A stretch of DNA of 64,000 nucleotides from Alkalihalobacterium alkalinitrilicum (GCF_002019605.1 NZ_KV917368.1:1384055-1448054), one strand, 5' to 3'; positions 43,105-52,629 are shown, counted from the stretch's first letter. Numbers and translations are program-made. The notes: a model not told the origin generated them from the letters alone.

Positions 43105-44508
43105 TTATGCCTCGGCTTGTTCATCTTCGGATACTTCATTTATTTCGTTTTCATTTTCTGCATCGGTTTCTTCGTCTTTTTCTGGCTCATTGCTGTCATC
43201 CTCTTCGACTAATTCTTCTATTTGAGATCCAAAATTCTGTCCAATGTCGTTTCGAATATTAATCAAGGCTCCATGATATAGTTGATGCACTCCTCTTACA
43301 ACTACATATTCACCTTCTTCCAAACCGTCCTCAGCAGCAAACCATTCGGAAGTTTCGCTACCAATTGTAATCAGACGTTTTTCAACACGTTCTCCATCAG
43401 AAGTAACGTATACAAATCGTTCATCATTTTCATGACTAACTGCATTAACAGGTACTAAAATTTGCTCATTAGAAATAGAAGGCTGAATGATTACTTCTGC
43501 TAACATACCCATTCTTAAATGGTCATCAGGATTTGTTAACGTAATTTCTACTGGATAAGCACGAGATTGTTCAGCTGGTAGAATACTAATGTGCTTAATG
43601 TGTCCTTCGTACGTTTGATTAAATGATCGAATATGAACGTCAACCGTTTCACCAACTTGGATGTTAGGCAGGACGGTTTCATTGACAGTAATCTGGACAA
43701 TTGGTTCATCCATTTGTACAAGCTGTAATAGTGGTGCTTGAGGAGATACCATTTCTCCTACTGCTACATTAAAATTACTAATTTGACCAGCCATTGGTGC
43801 TCGTACTACCGCATGCGTTTTTTGCTGCTCGGCCATTTCCACGCCAACTTTTGCTTGTTTGACTGAAGCTTCAGCAGCTGCAATTTGATCGGTTCCTTTA
43901 GCTTGTTGCAAAGCCATCTCAGCTTGTTTAACAGCTGTTTCAGCTTGTTTTTTATCGTTTTCTGTCGGCATATTGCTTCCTAGTAAACTTTGAAATACGC
44001 CTTGAAGTTCCTCAGGTACATCATCAAGTGGTATAGCTTGAGAATTGTCTGCATCCGCTATCATCTTATAAATATCTTTTGCTTGTTGTAACTGTAATTC
44101 AGCTTGCTTAATACTTTGCTCTCTCATTGATTTTGCACTTTTTAAATTGGCTTGGGCTGCTTCTAACCCAGCTCGCGCTTGAGAGATATTCAATTCAACA
44201 TCTGTTGCATCTAACTCAATTAAAATATCATTTCGTTTAACTGTATCACCGTTTTGGACATGAACAGCTTTCACCTCACCAGTTAACATCGGGAGTACAG
44301 GCACAACTTTCCCTGCCATAATGTTTCCAGATAGTTTCAACTCATTGGTAAGCTCTCCTTTTTCTATCTCAGCGATTTCAACAGGGTGAACAGGTTCCAG
44401 GATTTCCTCTTCGGCCGTACCCCCAGTATCAGTACTACACCCAGCTAAAACTACAACAAAAAAAATAAAAAACAGGCTTAATATCCTAAAATTCTTCCTT
44501 CTAATCAT
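43105..44508 (-). CDS. RND efflux adaptor lipoprotein (membrane fusion protein)
   Basis: A 467-residue adaptor of the HlyD/MexA type. Starting at 44508 (GGAGGTC upstream) gives MIRRKNFRILSLFFIFFVVV then LAGCSTDTGG, a lipoprotein signal with lipobox LAGC; the longer frame to 44523 would bury this site. Biotinyl-lipoyl halves (ELKLSGNIMAGKVVPVLPML and VVRAPMAGQISNFNVAVGEM) flank a long alpha-helical hairpin rich in Ala/Gln/Lys (residues ~105-220). The C-terminal 50 residues are very acidic (Glu/Asp-rich), which is unusual. First gene of the efflux operon. Confidence 0.92.
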   Translation of the reverse strand: MIRRKNFRILSLFFIFFVVVLAGCSTDTGGTAEEEILEPVHPVEIAEIEKGELTNELKLSGNIMAGKVVPVLPMLTGEVKAVHVQNGDTVKRNDILIELDATDVELNISQARAGLEAAQANLKSAKSMREQSIKQAELQLQQAKDIYKMIADADNSQAIPLDDVPEELQGVFQSLLGSNMPTENDKKQAETAVKQAEMALQQAKGTDQIAAAEASVKQAKVGVEMAEQQKTHAVVRAPMAGQISNFNVAVGEMVSPQAPLLQLVQMDEPIVQITVNETVLPNIQVGETVDVHIRSFNQTYEGHIKHISILPAEQSRAYPVEITLTNPDDHLRMGMLAEVIIQPSISNEQILVPVNAVSHENDERFVYVTSDGERVEKRLITIGSETSEWFAAEDGLEEGEYVVVRGVHQLYHGALINIRNDIGQNFGSQIEELVEEDDSNEPEKDEETDAENENEINEVSEDEQAEA

Positions 44509-44578
44509 GTAATTGACCTCCATCTATCCTTCAATTAAATTTTACACTGATTAACGTGTGTTATTTTACCACGATAAA

Positions 44579-44600
44579 ATGAACTGAATATGAACTAAAT
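44579..44600 (-). promoter_or_regulatory. 11-base direct repeat upstream of the efflux operon
   Basis: On the plus strand ATGAACT occurs at 44579 and again at 44590, one helical turn apart, which is the spacing used by OmpR/PhoB-type regulators. On the minus strand TAAAAT, a possible -10, follows within 20 bases, so the repeats would overlap the -35 region. The regulator at 39162 is the natural candidate. Confidence 0.4.
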
Positions 44601-44601
44601 G

Positions 44602-45018
44602 TCATTTTTCAAGACAAAAATAAAACGATAAAAACTATATCTATACGTATAGACCGAGCACAAGTTTCACTTGCAATATATTTCGATATTCGAAACTCTT
44701 TAAAAGTTATTGGTCTTTTCATCATTCGAGATTCGTAACATATGATTAATATAGATACCATTCGATTGTTACTGTTCTTGATCTTATCTGTAATATACGA
44801 CTCGAACCTCGGAAAAGGCTTTGCATCCACTTAAATTTTGAATAAGCTTGTCGCTTTAAATTATTCTCCAAGTGTGATAAGGTCGATTGTAATATATTAA
44901 ATGCTACCGTTTTATATCAGATGTTAATGTTTATTTGCCGAGTATTTTATAAACAAAAACGTCAACTCGACTCTATACTTTGATTTAGGGACAAAAAGAA
45001 TAGATAGAAAGATGTTGA
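44602..45018. other. Divergent intergenic region
   Basis: About 420 bases between the efflux operon promoter and the acyltransferase gene. The only frame of note (minus strand, 73 codons, 44609-44830) has no ribosome site and an unconvincing composition. No repeats or hairpins of note. Confidence 0.3.
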
Positions 45019-46155
45019 ATGAATATGAGAAAAAAGCATGTAAATGAAATATTTTTATTAAGAAGTATCGCGTGTTTAAGTATCGTCTTGTTACATTCGA
45101 TTACATGGGGAACAGAGCATATACGACATCTGTCTAAGTTGCCTGATGGGTTGCTCATTGTGTTAGATTCGCTCAATGTATGGTTATATTACGGAACACC
45201 TGCGTTTATATTTATTACTGCATTTATTTTAGGGTATAGTTATAAAGGAAGAGAAATTCAAATAAAACCCTTTTTTTTGAAACGTATCCAATTTATACTC
45301 ATACCTTATTTATGCATGGCTGTTCTTTATGCATTACCTTATGTACTCATTTCGTTTGAACAGTTTTTAATTAAAGTGTTCTTAAACTCTATCATCGGTG
45401 ATTTCCATGCATACTTTGTACTCATTATTTTTCAATTTTATGTATTCTTTGTTTTATTTAAAAAATGGTTTGATAAACACTCCCCAACATTTGTCATCTT
45501 TGGATCGTTATTGATAAATATTATCTATTTATCTATATTTAATTTTACTAGTCCACCCAATATTTGGTTCAGTGAATATATTTGGGAACGCTATTATTGG
45601 ATTCCGTTTCCTGGTTGGATTTTTTATTTCGCCGTCGCCTACTATTTTGGAAGTCATTATGAAACACTTTCTCGTTCGCTTAGAAGATATAAATTTGGAA
45701 TACTAGTTTCTTCTATTATAACTAGTAGTCTATTGCTTTATTTATATCATAGTGGCTTACTCACGATTCATAGTTCAAAACGGGTCGATATTTTATTCCA
45801 TACCCTAACTATTGTTTTACTCATTTTCTATTTCGCAACGAAATTGAAGTCGATCCCAATTGCCTTTATGATGATAAGTAAATACTCGTATGGGATTTAT
45901 TTATTGCATACATTTTATATGGCTATACTCATCCTATTTTTAACTCTAATTTCAATTAATTTCGGAGTCTTAACGATATTTATCTTATTTTTGGGCAGTA
46001 TCTTCGCGTCCATCTCTACCATTTACTTTTTTAACTTATTTTCCTTTGGGAAATATATTGTAGGCAAAGTAGATATAAACAGGGATCCGATATTCCAGCC
46101 AAATTCAAACGCAACTGTCCAATCTCATCAAAACGTGCCAATTCGGGAAAAATAA
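45019..46155 (+). CDS. Acyltransferase family 3 membrane protein
   Basis: A 378-residue polytopic protein of the acyltransferase-3/OafA-type (IcaC, WecH relatives). The N-terminus has the typical EIFLLRSIACLSIVLLHSIT with the catalytic His in the first helix, then about ten membrane segments. These enzymes O-acetylate or succinylate surface glycans. The ribosome site is weak (GAAAGATG). It is followed by a terminator and a serine hydrolase, both on the plus strand; a functional link is only positional. Confidence 0.82.
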   Translation: MNMRKKHVNEIFLLRSIACLSIVLLHSITWGTEHIRHLSKLPDGLLIVLDSLNVWLYYGTPAFIFITAFILGYSYKGREIQIKPFFLKRIQFILIPYLCMAVLYALPYVLISFEQFLIKVFLNSIIGDFHAYFVLIIFQFYVFFVLFKKWFDKHSPTFVIFGSLLINIIYLSIFNFTSPPNIWFSEYIWERYYWIPFPGWIFYFAVAYYFGSHYETLSRSLRRYKFGILVSSIITSSLLLYLYHSGLLTIHSSKRVDILFHTLTIVLLIFYFATKLKSIPIAFMMISKYSYGIYLLHTFYMAILILFLTLISINFGVLTIFILFLGSIFASISTIYFFNLFSFGKYIVGKVDINRDPIFQPNSNATVQSHQNVPIREK

Positions 46156-46169
46156 TGTAGAAAACAGAT

Positions 46170-46204
46170 AACCCGTTTGTATTAAAAATACATACGGGTT
46201 AAAA
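46170..46204 (+). terminator. Terminator after the acyltransferase gene
   Basis: AACCCGTTTGTATT pairs with AATACATACGGGTT (one mismatch) over a 3-base loop; AAAAGC follows on the plus strand and the minus side also has a T-run, so direction is uncertain. Confidence 0.6.
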
Positions 46205-46230
46205 GCTTATTTATTAAGGATGAATTTTTC

Positions 46231-47316
46231 ATGTTTCGAAAAAAGAAATGGTCAATTATTATCTGTTCTGGCATTTTCTTTGTCTTTTTATACTCACTTA
46301 CTGGATCAAAAAATACATCTCTAACCATTCCAAAATCATCTACATGGGAACAATATGAAACACCAGAAGAAGCAGGTTGGTCATCCATACGCCTAAATGA
46401 CGCTAAAAAATATTACGACTCCTTAGGTTCTACAGCCGCTATGGTTATTTATAACGGAAAAGTCCTAATTTCTTGGGGAGACATTACTAAAAAAAGTAAT
46501 GTCCATTCGGTAAGAAAAAGCTTTTTAAGCGCACTCTATGGTATTCATATAGAACAAGGAAACATTGATATAAACAAAACCTTAAAAGAATTAGAGATTA
46601 TGGATAATGTTCTTCTCACTGAGCAGGAATTAGAAGCCGAGATTTCAGACTTATTAACTTCACGTTCAGGGGTCTTTCTAACCGCAGGAGAAGAATCGCT
46701 CTGGATGAGGTTAACACGACCTGATCGAGGATTATATTTACCAGGAACCCATTTTTATTATAATAACTGGGATTTTAATGTTTTAGGGACCATTTTTCGA
46801 GACAAAACCGACTCAGATCTATTTACGGAGTTCAAAGAGCGAATTGCCATTCCTATTGGAATGGAGGATTATACGATGGAAGATACCTTTTATAAATTAG
46901 AAGTGAACAGGTCCATTCATCCTTCCTATTTATTTCGTATGTCGGCAAGGGACATGGCAAGATTTGGCCAACTATATCTTCAAAAAGGGAAATGGGAAGG
47001 TCAACAAATTATACCTGAAGCATGGATTGAGAAAAGTACATCTGTCCAAACACCTGTATTACAATCCGATGAATATGGGTACGGCTATATGTGGTGGGTC
47101 GCCGATTCTGGAAAATTCGGTGAACTAGGTCTCTATTCCGCGATCGGACGATACGGTCAATCGATCGATATCGTTCCTGAAAAAAACCTTGTTTTTGTTC
47201 ATCGCGTAGATTCCGACATTTTTTGGAATCGGTCATTAAAAAGGGTAAGTGATCGCAAAAGGTTACGATTATTAGAAATGATCTTAGAGGCACACATTTC
47301 CGAAACAGAAGCTTGA
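46231..47316 (+). CDS. Serine hydrolase, beta-lactamase / class C-like family
   Basis: A 361-residue protein with one N-terminal membrane segment (residues ~7-23, a signal anchor) and a beta-lactamase/transpeptidase-like domain. The nucleophile SxxK is SVRK (in NVHSVRKSFLSALYG, about residue 92), and a tyrosine motif lies in FYYNNWDFNVLGTIF. LFRMSARDMARFGQLYLQKG is a strong family match (penicillin-binding-like esterases). It probably acts outside the membrane on wall peptides or esters; no evidence for true antibiotic hydrolysis. Start at 46231 is preceded by AAGGATGAA. Confidence 0.82.
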   Translation: MFRKKKWSIIICSGIFFVFLYSLTGSKNTSLTIPKSSTWEQYETPEEAGWSSIRLNDAKKYYDSLGSTAAMVIYNGKVLISWGDITKKSNVHSVRKSFLSALYGIHIEQGNIDINKTLKELEIMDNVLLTEQELEAEISDLLTSRSGVFLTAGEESLWMRLTRPDRGLYLPGTHFYYNNWDFNVLGTIFRDKTDSDLFTEFKERIAIPIGMEDYTMEDTFYKLEVNRSIHPSYLFRMSARDMARFGQLYLQKGKWEGQQIIPEAWIEKSTSVQTPVLQSDEYGYGYMWWVADSGKFGELGLYSAIGRYGQSIDIVPEKNLVFVHRVDSDIFWNRSLKRVSDRKRLRLLEMILEAHISETEA

Positions 47317-47356
47317 AGAACTAGTAAGACATCTCTTTAACAAAAAATTTAAATGT

Positions 47357-47388
47357 AAAAAGGGACAACCGTTGCGGGGTCCCTTCTT
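47357..47388. terminator. Terminator between convergent genes
   Basis: AAAGGGAC pairs with GTCCCTT over a loop of 12 bases; followed by CTTAAATG on the plus strand and TTTTTAC on the minus strand. Confidence 0.65.
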
Positions 47389-47428
47389 AAATGTCCGTAA
47401 CAAACGCATCATTTTAGACTATAAAAAA

Positions 47429-48946
47429 TTAAGAAACTGAATACTTCTTTTTCAACACATGTTTTAAGATTTTTCCTGATGGATTTTTAGGTAATTCATC
47501 TAAAAATTTAACAAACCTAGGTTTTTTATAGCTTGCTAAGTAATTTGTACAAAAGTTTATAACTTCCGTTTCTGTCATTCGACATTCTGGTTTTAATACA
47601 ATCAAAGCCATGACAGCTTCTCCCCATTTTTCATCAGGAACCCCAATAACAGTAGCTTCTGATATATTTTTATTTTGGTAGAGGATCGTTTCAATTTCTT
47701 TCGGATAGATATTTTCTCCACCGCTAATAATCATGTCCTTCTTACGGTCAATTATATATAAAAAGCCGTCTTCATCAAATCGCCCTAGATCTCCTGTTTT
47801 TAACCATCTTCCTACAAAGGTTTCTTCTGTTGCTTTCGGGTTATTCCAATACCCCTTCATTACTGTTGGACCCGCCTGTGCTACTTCACCTACTTGTCCT
47901 ACGGGTACATCGTTACCCTGACCGTCTATTACCCTAATTTCATTATATAAAAATGGTTTACCAACAGATCCTCTTTTGTGCTCTGGACTTAACATCGAGG
48001 TACATGAAGCTGCTTCTGTTAGACCATAACCTTCTGTAAATTTAGCTTTCGGAAACAGCTCTTGCATACGATCAATCACAGGCATCGGTAAAACCGCACC
48101 GCCAGAAAGCATAAAACGTATACTATCCATATTATACTTTTCAACTAAGTGTCCTTTTTCTGCAATCATATGAAACATCGTCGGTGCACAAAACATCATT
48201 GTAGCCTTTTCTTCTGATATCGTTTTTAAGATTTCCTCAACATCAAATTTTCTTAAGATCACCATAGAGGATCCATTGTGAATAGCAGGTAACGAGAACA
48301 TAAGTAGCCCCCCTACGTGAAACAGTGGCGCCACAATGAGTGAGTGATCATTAGGTAATAAGGGATAATCTTCAATTTGGTTGAGGGATGTCCAAAATAT
48401 ATTATTATGAGTCAACATAACTCCTTTTGGTAATCCTGTTGTCCCTGAGGTATACATAATCATAAATATATCATCTAATTCAATTTCATCTTGTACAGGT
48501 TCACTAGAAGAGTATTTTGCTATAAAGGTTTCATAATCCTCACCTAGCCCCTCCATTCCTTCAACCCGAATAAAATGTTGCACTGTTGATGTGAGAGATG
48601 ATGTTTCTTCCACTGTTTCTTTAAATCCATTACCATATACTAATACTTTTGTACTCGAGTTATCCAAAATAAATTGAACTTCTTTCGGATTAAGACGCCA
48701 ATTGACTGGGACGATAATGGCACCCAGTTTTGCCGCTGCCCAGAATGCTTCAATATATTGATTACAATTATGCAATAGTACGGCTACTCTATCACCTTTT
48801 ACTACGCCAATAGAGCGAAGACCATGAACGAATTGATTGACTCTTGCATTGAATTGAGCATACGTAAAAGATGTTCCTTCAAATTGGATGGCTAGTTTAC
48901 TAGCGTATTTTTGTGCTTGCCTTTGAAGTAATAATCCTAAATTCAT
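47429..48946 (-). CDS. AMP-dependent acyl-CoA ligase
   Basis: A 505-residue adenylate-forming ligase activating a carboxylic acid to its CoA thioester. The P-loop is MYTSGTTGLPKGVMLTH (about residue 165), A5 is EGYGLTEAAS, and the C-terminal hinge and Lys region are LKTGDLGRFDEDGFLYI with RKKDMIISGGENIYP and NPSGKILKHVL. It resembles long-chain or aryl fatty acid ligases (FadD13/MenE-like). The ATG at 48946 follows AAGGAG by 8 bases; the GTG three codons earlier is less likely. Last gene of the minus-strand catabolic operon. Confidence 0.9.
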   Translation of the reverse strand: MNLGLLLQRQAQKYASKLAIQFEGTSFTYAQFNARVNQFVHGLRSIGVVKGDRVAVLLHNCNQYIEAFWAAAKLGAIIVPVNWRLNPKEVQFILDNSSTKVLVYGNGFKETVEETSSLTSTVQHFIRVEGMEGLGEDYETFIAKYSSSEPVQDEIELDDIFMIMYTSGTTGLPKGVMLTHNNIFWTSLNQIEDYPLLPNDHSLIVAPLFHVGGLLMFSLPAIHNGSSMVILRKFDVEEILKTISEEKATMMFCAPTMFHMIAEKGHLVEKYNMDSIRFMLSGGAVLPMPVIDRMQELFPKAKFTEGYGLTEAASCTSMLSPEHKRGSVGKPFLYNEIRVIDGQGNDVPVGQVGEVAQAGPTVMKGYWNNPKATEETFVGRWLKTGDLGRFDEDGFLYIIDRKKDMIISGGENIYPKEIETILYQNKNISEATVIGVPDEKWGEAVMALIVLKPECRMTETEVINFCTNYLASYKKPRFVKFLDELPKNPSGKILKHVLKKKYSVS

Positions 48947-48966
48947 CCTACCCACTCCTTACACAT

Positions 48967-49699
48967 TTATTGAGCCGTATATCCACCATCTACCTTTAAA
49001 TTTTCTCCAACAATAAACGATGCCTCATCACTTGCTAAAAACACAACGGCATTCGCTACTTCTTCAGCTCTTCCTAACCTCCCAATGGGGTGAGCTGCGA
49101 TCAAGCCATTTCGCTTTGCTTCATCATTATCTTTTAATAACGGTGTTTCAATATATCCTGGACATACTGCATTGATCCGTATGCCTTCCTTTGCGTATGT
49201 AACACCTAGAGAACGAGTTAAATTAACTACTCCGCCTTTCGATGCTGTATAGGCTGTTACGTTTTCTTTACCAACATGTCCTAAGATCGAGGCATTATTA
49301 ATGATAGCACCACTGCTTTAACATTTGCTGAATGGCAATCTTATTCGTAAGGAATACTCCAGATAAATTGACATTAATCATATCGCTCCAGCTTTCATAA
49401 GAGAGCTCATGTGCAGGGGTCGCATCCCCGATTCCAGCATTCGCAAAAACAACATCAATGGTACCAAACCATTCTATCGTTTTATCCATTAATTGTTGAA
49501 TTTCCTCTTCTTTAGTAACATCTGCCGGAAAGAAACGCACTTGATCGTTATGCCCAAGAGTCGCTACAACCTTTTCGCCATCAAGATTAACATCGCTTAC
49601 AACTACTTTTGCTCCTTCTGATAAAAATGCCTTCACTGTAGCTAATCCGATACCACTTGCACCACCTGTAACAATTGCAATTTTATTTTTTAATCGCAA
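48967..49699 (-). pseudogene. SDR-family oxidoreductase with a central frameshift
   Basis: N-terminal half reads KIAIVTGGASGIGLATVKAF (NAD-binding TGxxxGIG) and VFANAGIGD (NAG motif), then the frame breaks at about 49310 in KQ|WCYH. In the next frame AIINNASILGHVGKENVTAY, TASKGGVVNLTRSLG (catalytic YxxxK) and the end SFIVGENLKVDGGYTA continue to the stop at 48967. Two missing Gs in a GGTGG tract would explain it; everything else is intact. The TTG at 49699 with GGAGG upstream is the likely start. A recent mutation or a sequencing error. Confidence 0.8.
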
Positions 49700-49826
49700 A
49701 TTAATCCCTCCAGCCCCCAGATAATTTTTCTTTAGAAAGTAGCAAGGAGCTGCACGAGAGATCATCTTTATTCCTGCAACTCCATTGCTATCATTCTAAA
49801 TACTCATAGATTCAATCAAACAATAA

Positions 49827-49973
49827 TTAATCCTTCTTTTTAAACAAATTATCAATAACTCCCCATTCTTCATTTTCTGAATTAAAAGTGAGTCCGTAAA
49901 TTAAACCTAAGAGAATTCCGATAAGGGGAGTCCCGAATACCATAAAAAATATAAACGGAGAAAGACCGAACAC
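49827..49973 (-). CDS. Small accessory protein of a sodium:solute symporter (predicted)
   Basis: A 48-codon frame starting GTG, 8 bases after AAAGGAG. Translation FGLSPFIFFMVFGTPLIGIL, then LGLIYGL and a short acidic/basic tail, is one membrane helix preceded by an FGL(S/D)-like motif. It strongly resembles the small single-helix proteins that accompany SSS-family symporters (MFGL-D-P...YGLxxW type). The symporter is in the same operon, separated by an epimerase. Too short for normal gene finding; the acidic NSENEEWGVID tail is as in relatives. Confidence 0.6.
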   Translation of the reverse strand: MFGLSPFIFFMVFGTPLIGILLGLIYGLTFNSENEEWGVIDNLFKKKD

Positions 49974-50073
49974 ATCATCAGCTCCTTTAATTTTTTTTAT
50001 AAGAGTTTTAAATATTCTGATCCATGACTCTGAATCAAGTCATAATCTTCCTATTTCTAAGAAATTCTTATTC

Positions 50074-51060
50074 TTATTTATCATTTTTGAAAAATTGATA
50101 ACTACTAAAATAGTCTTCGATACCTCGATTAATTGTATATTCAGGTACAAAATTCAGTTCTTTTTCGGCCGCTTCTGTCGAAAGAATACCCCGGGTTGTC
50201 GCAGATTTCTCTTCTACTAAGTTTCGTTCATTTCCAAATGTAATCGAAACACTAGGCTCTAATGCTTGGATGAGCGGAACCATTTCTATTGGAGAAATTA
50301 ATTCTTTCCCCGTGGCAATATTCAATATTTTTTGTTTTGTTGAGCTTGTGAGTGTTAATTGAATCGCTTTTACGACATCTTTGACATACGTATAATCTCG
50401 TTTTGAATTTTTTCCCCAATCAAAATGGGTATTCTCCTTTTTAACTGCATTTTCCACCATCGGTTTAATATACATCGGATACTTCATCCCTAATCCATAA
50501 ACAGCTGATAGTCTTAAAGAAACAACGTCCATTCCATAGGTTGACCAGTAATGAAGACCGAACGCCTCGGCTGATAACTTTGAACTAGAATAAGATAATA
50601 ATGTGGGTCCTTCAGTAGGAGAATGAACGGGATGTCGTTCATCCATTGGTTCATATTCCATTGCTGTGTATACTGATATCGAACTAATTAATACTACTTT
50701 TTCTATTTCAAACAAACGTGCTGCTTCTAATACATTCAAAGTACCTTCTACGTTAATTTTCATTGTCAATAAAGGATTATTCTCTAATATATCTAAATCA
50801 TTAACAACAGCTGCATGAACAATTTTTGTTATTTTATTCGTTTTCACTGCTTGAATAATACTTGAGAGATCTGTTACATTTCCTTTTACAAAAGTGATCT
50901 TTTCTTTTTCATTTTGAAGCAGCCATTCGATTTCATAGCCAGGAGGTGGTGGAGCTAAATCAAAGACAACGACCTTATGTCCATCGTTTATAAGCTCTTT
51001 AACCAAATGTGCCCCTAAAAAACCAAATCCTCCTGTTACGAGGATATTATCCATACGCAT
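50074..51060 (-). CDS. NAD-dependent epimerase/dehydratase family protein
   Basis: A 328-residue extended-SDR protein. NILVTGGFGFLGAHLVKEL is the NAD fold, KIVHAAVVNDL and KVVLISSISVY follow, and the catalytic Tyr/Lys is in LSYSSSKLSAEAFG. Family members act on nucleotide sugars or, in catabolic operons, on hydroxy-acyl or steroid-like substrates; in this setting a role in substrate breakdown is more likely than wall synthesis. Start chosen at 51060 for the distance to AGAGG (several ATGs are in a row). Same operon as the symporter 25 bases upstream. Confidence 0.82.
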   Translation of the reverse strand: MRMDNILVTGGFGFLGAHLVKELINDGHKVVVFDLAPPPPGYEIEWLLQNEKEKITFVKGNVTDLSSIIQAVKTNKITKIVHAAVVNDLDILENNPLLTMKINVEGTLNVLEAARLFEIEKVVLISSISVYTAMEYEPMDERHPVHSPTEGPTLLSYSSSKLSAEAFGLHYWSTYGMDVVSLRLSAVYGLGMKYPMYIKPMVENAVKKENTHFDWGKNSKRDYTYVKDVVKAIQLTLTSSTKQKILNIATGKELISPIEMVPLIQALEPSVSITFGNERNLVEEKSATTRGILSTEAAEKELNFVPEYTINRGIEDYFSSYQFFKNDK

Positions 51061-51087
51061 CATTTCCTCTCTTTCTTCTTACAATTA

Positions 51088-52629
51088 TTAATTCCCTGGA
51101 ATATTTGGAGTTCGATCATTATTTACTGTATAACTCGACTTATTCGTAAAGTGATCGAATATCGGACTATCTACTGGTTTTGTTAGTAATGAGACAACTA
51201 CTAACATTATCGTCGAAAGAACCGTTCCAACCGCTGCTACATTAAAACCTGCTAAAAGAGGATCTGAAGAGAAAACAGTTAAGTTTAAAATTCCAATGAT
51301 ACCACCTACTGCAATACCTGTAAGTAAACCTGCAATTGCTCCTTGTGGTGTCGCCCTTCGCCAACGAATACCGAGATATAATGCTGGAGCAAACATCGCT
51401 GCAAAGGCTCCCCAAGCAACGGATACGACTAATAGAATAAAGCCTGGCGGGTTAAGTGATAATAAGCACCCTACGATTAATACGAATACCGAACAGATTC
51501 GGATCCATTTCAATTCCACTTTTTCTGTCATAGCTTTACCTAATGTATTTTTAGAAAAGTCACGAACAATCGCAGCCGAGCTTAGAATTAAGAATGACTC
51601 TGCTGTAGACATCACCGCTGCAGCTACTGCTACTAGAAAAATCCCCGCTAAAATTGGACTATTAAAAAAGTTGTAAATTAAATGAGGAAGTATTTGGTCA
51701 GCTGCTTCAGGTGCTGTAAGGACACCTTGATCGACAAGGACTTTACCTGCCATACCTGGCCATTGCGAAAGTACTCCTAAGAAATATAAAATAACAGATA
51801 CTAACGGTGCCCACTTTAAGACTTTGATACTTTTTACCGTTAAAAACTTAGTCGATACGTGAGGTACACCAGCATAAGCGAGCAAGCCAACAATCAATCC
51901 GTATTGTAAAACAATCGCCATGGCAAAACTTCCAGAGTCATGCCAAGGTAGTAAGAAGGATGGTGCAGTTTCAGCTAAAGTCCCATGTAATCCACTTAAC
52001 CCTCCAACCTCAGGTAATATTAAAATGTTTAATAACACACCAATGATGACAAGCATGATCATTTGGAAAAAGTTCGTCCACATCGAAGCTTTCATTCCGC
52101 CACCGATTGTATACAAACTTAGTAATACTGCAGAAATAAATATCGAAGTCGTGTAAGAGATGTTTAAAATCGAAGATAACACCCATCCCATCGCTGCAAA
52201 CTGGGCAATTAAATAGGCTAAACAACCAATGAGAATAGCAAAAGCAGATAGTCCTCTTACGCCTTTGTTATTGTTGTATCGAAGAGCTAAAAAGTCTGGT
52301 AACGTGTACACGGCGTGTTTCTCAGCGACAATACGCATCGGTTTTGCGAGAATCCAATAACTAATGACGATACCAGGAAAGGCACATGAAACTAACATAA
52401 CGTAACCCGCATATCCAGCTCCAAAGCCTGTACCAGAATATCCCATTACTGCTCCGCCACTAAGAATGGCCGCCATTAAACCAAAAGTAAGCAACCAAAT
52501 ATTTAAACTCTTTCCTGCAACTAGATAGTCTTCAACTGACTTTGTATTTTTTGTGGCCACCCATCCAATCACAGAAAGAATAATGGTATAGATTATCATA
52601 CTAACAATTGCCCAAAAAACGTAACCCAT
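51088..52629 (-). CDS. Sodium:solute symporter (SSS family)
   Basis: A 513-residue transporter with about 13 membrane helices that imports a solute with Na+. The N-terminus has VEDYLVAGKSLNIWLLTFGL and GGAVMGYSGTGFGAGYAGYV; the Na+-site region AVMSTAESFLILSSAAIVRD is typical of SSS family members such as PanF and the carboxylate transporters. As the first gene of the operon, it most likely imports the carboxylic acid that the CoA ligase and SDR enzymes then process. GGAGGTAATG precedes the start; the sigma-54 promoter lies about 200 bases upstream. Confidence 0.9.
   Translation of the reverse strand: MGYVFWAIVSMIIYTIILSVIGWVATKNTKSVEDYLVAGKSLNIWLLTFGLMAAILSGGAVMGYSGTGFGAGYAGYVMLVSCAFPGIVISYWILAKPMRIVAEKHAVYTLPDFLALRYNNNKGVRGLSAFAILIGCLAYLIAQFAAMGWVLSSILNISYTTSIFISAVLLSLYTIGGGMKASMWTNFFQMIMLVIIGVLLNILILPEVGGLSGLHGTLAETAPSFLLPWHDSGSFAMAIVLQYGLIVGLLAYAGVPHVSTKFLTVKSIKVLKWAPLVSVILYFLGVLSQWPGMAGKVLVDQGVLTAPEAADQILPHLIYNFFNSPILAGIFLVAVAAAVMSTAESFLILSSAAIVRDFSKNTLGKAMTEKVELKWIRICSVFVLIVGCLLSLNPPGFILLVVSVAWGAFAAMFAPALYLGIRWRRATPQGAIAGLLTGIAVGGIIGILNLTVFSSDPLLAGFNVAAVGTVLSTIMLVVVSLLTKPVDSPIFDHFTNKSSYTVNNDRTPNIPGN

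Noticed and set aside
42829-43212. 127-codon plus-strand ORF antisense to the RND/adaptor junction
   Set aside because: Shadow frame; the hydrophobic end is the reverse of the acidic adaptor tail.
44609-44830. 73-codon minus-strand ORF between the efflux operon and the acyltransferase gene
   Set aside because: No ribosome site, no family resemblance, and its composition looks like translated A/T-rich non-coding DNA.
46231-47316. Serine hydrolase considered as an antibiotic-resistance beta-lactamase
   Set aside because: It has the SxxK fold but lacks a clear set of true class C motifs, and the family is mainly esterases and peptidases.
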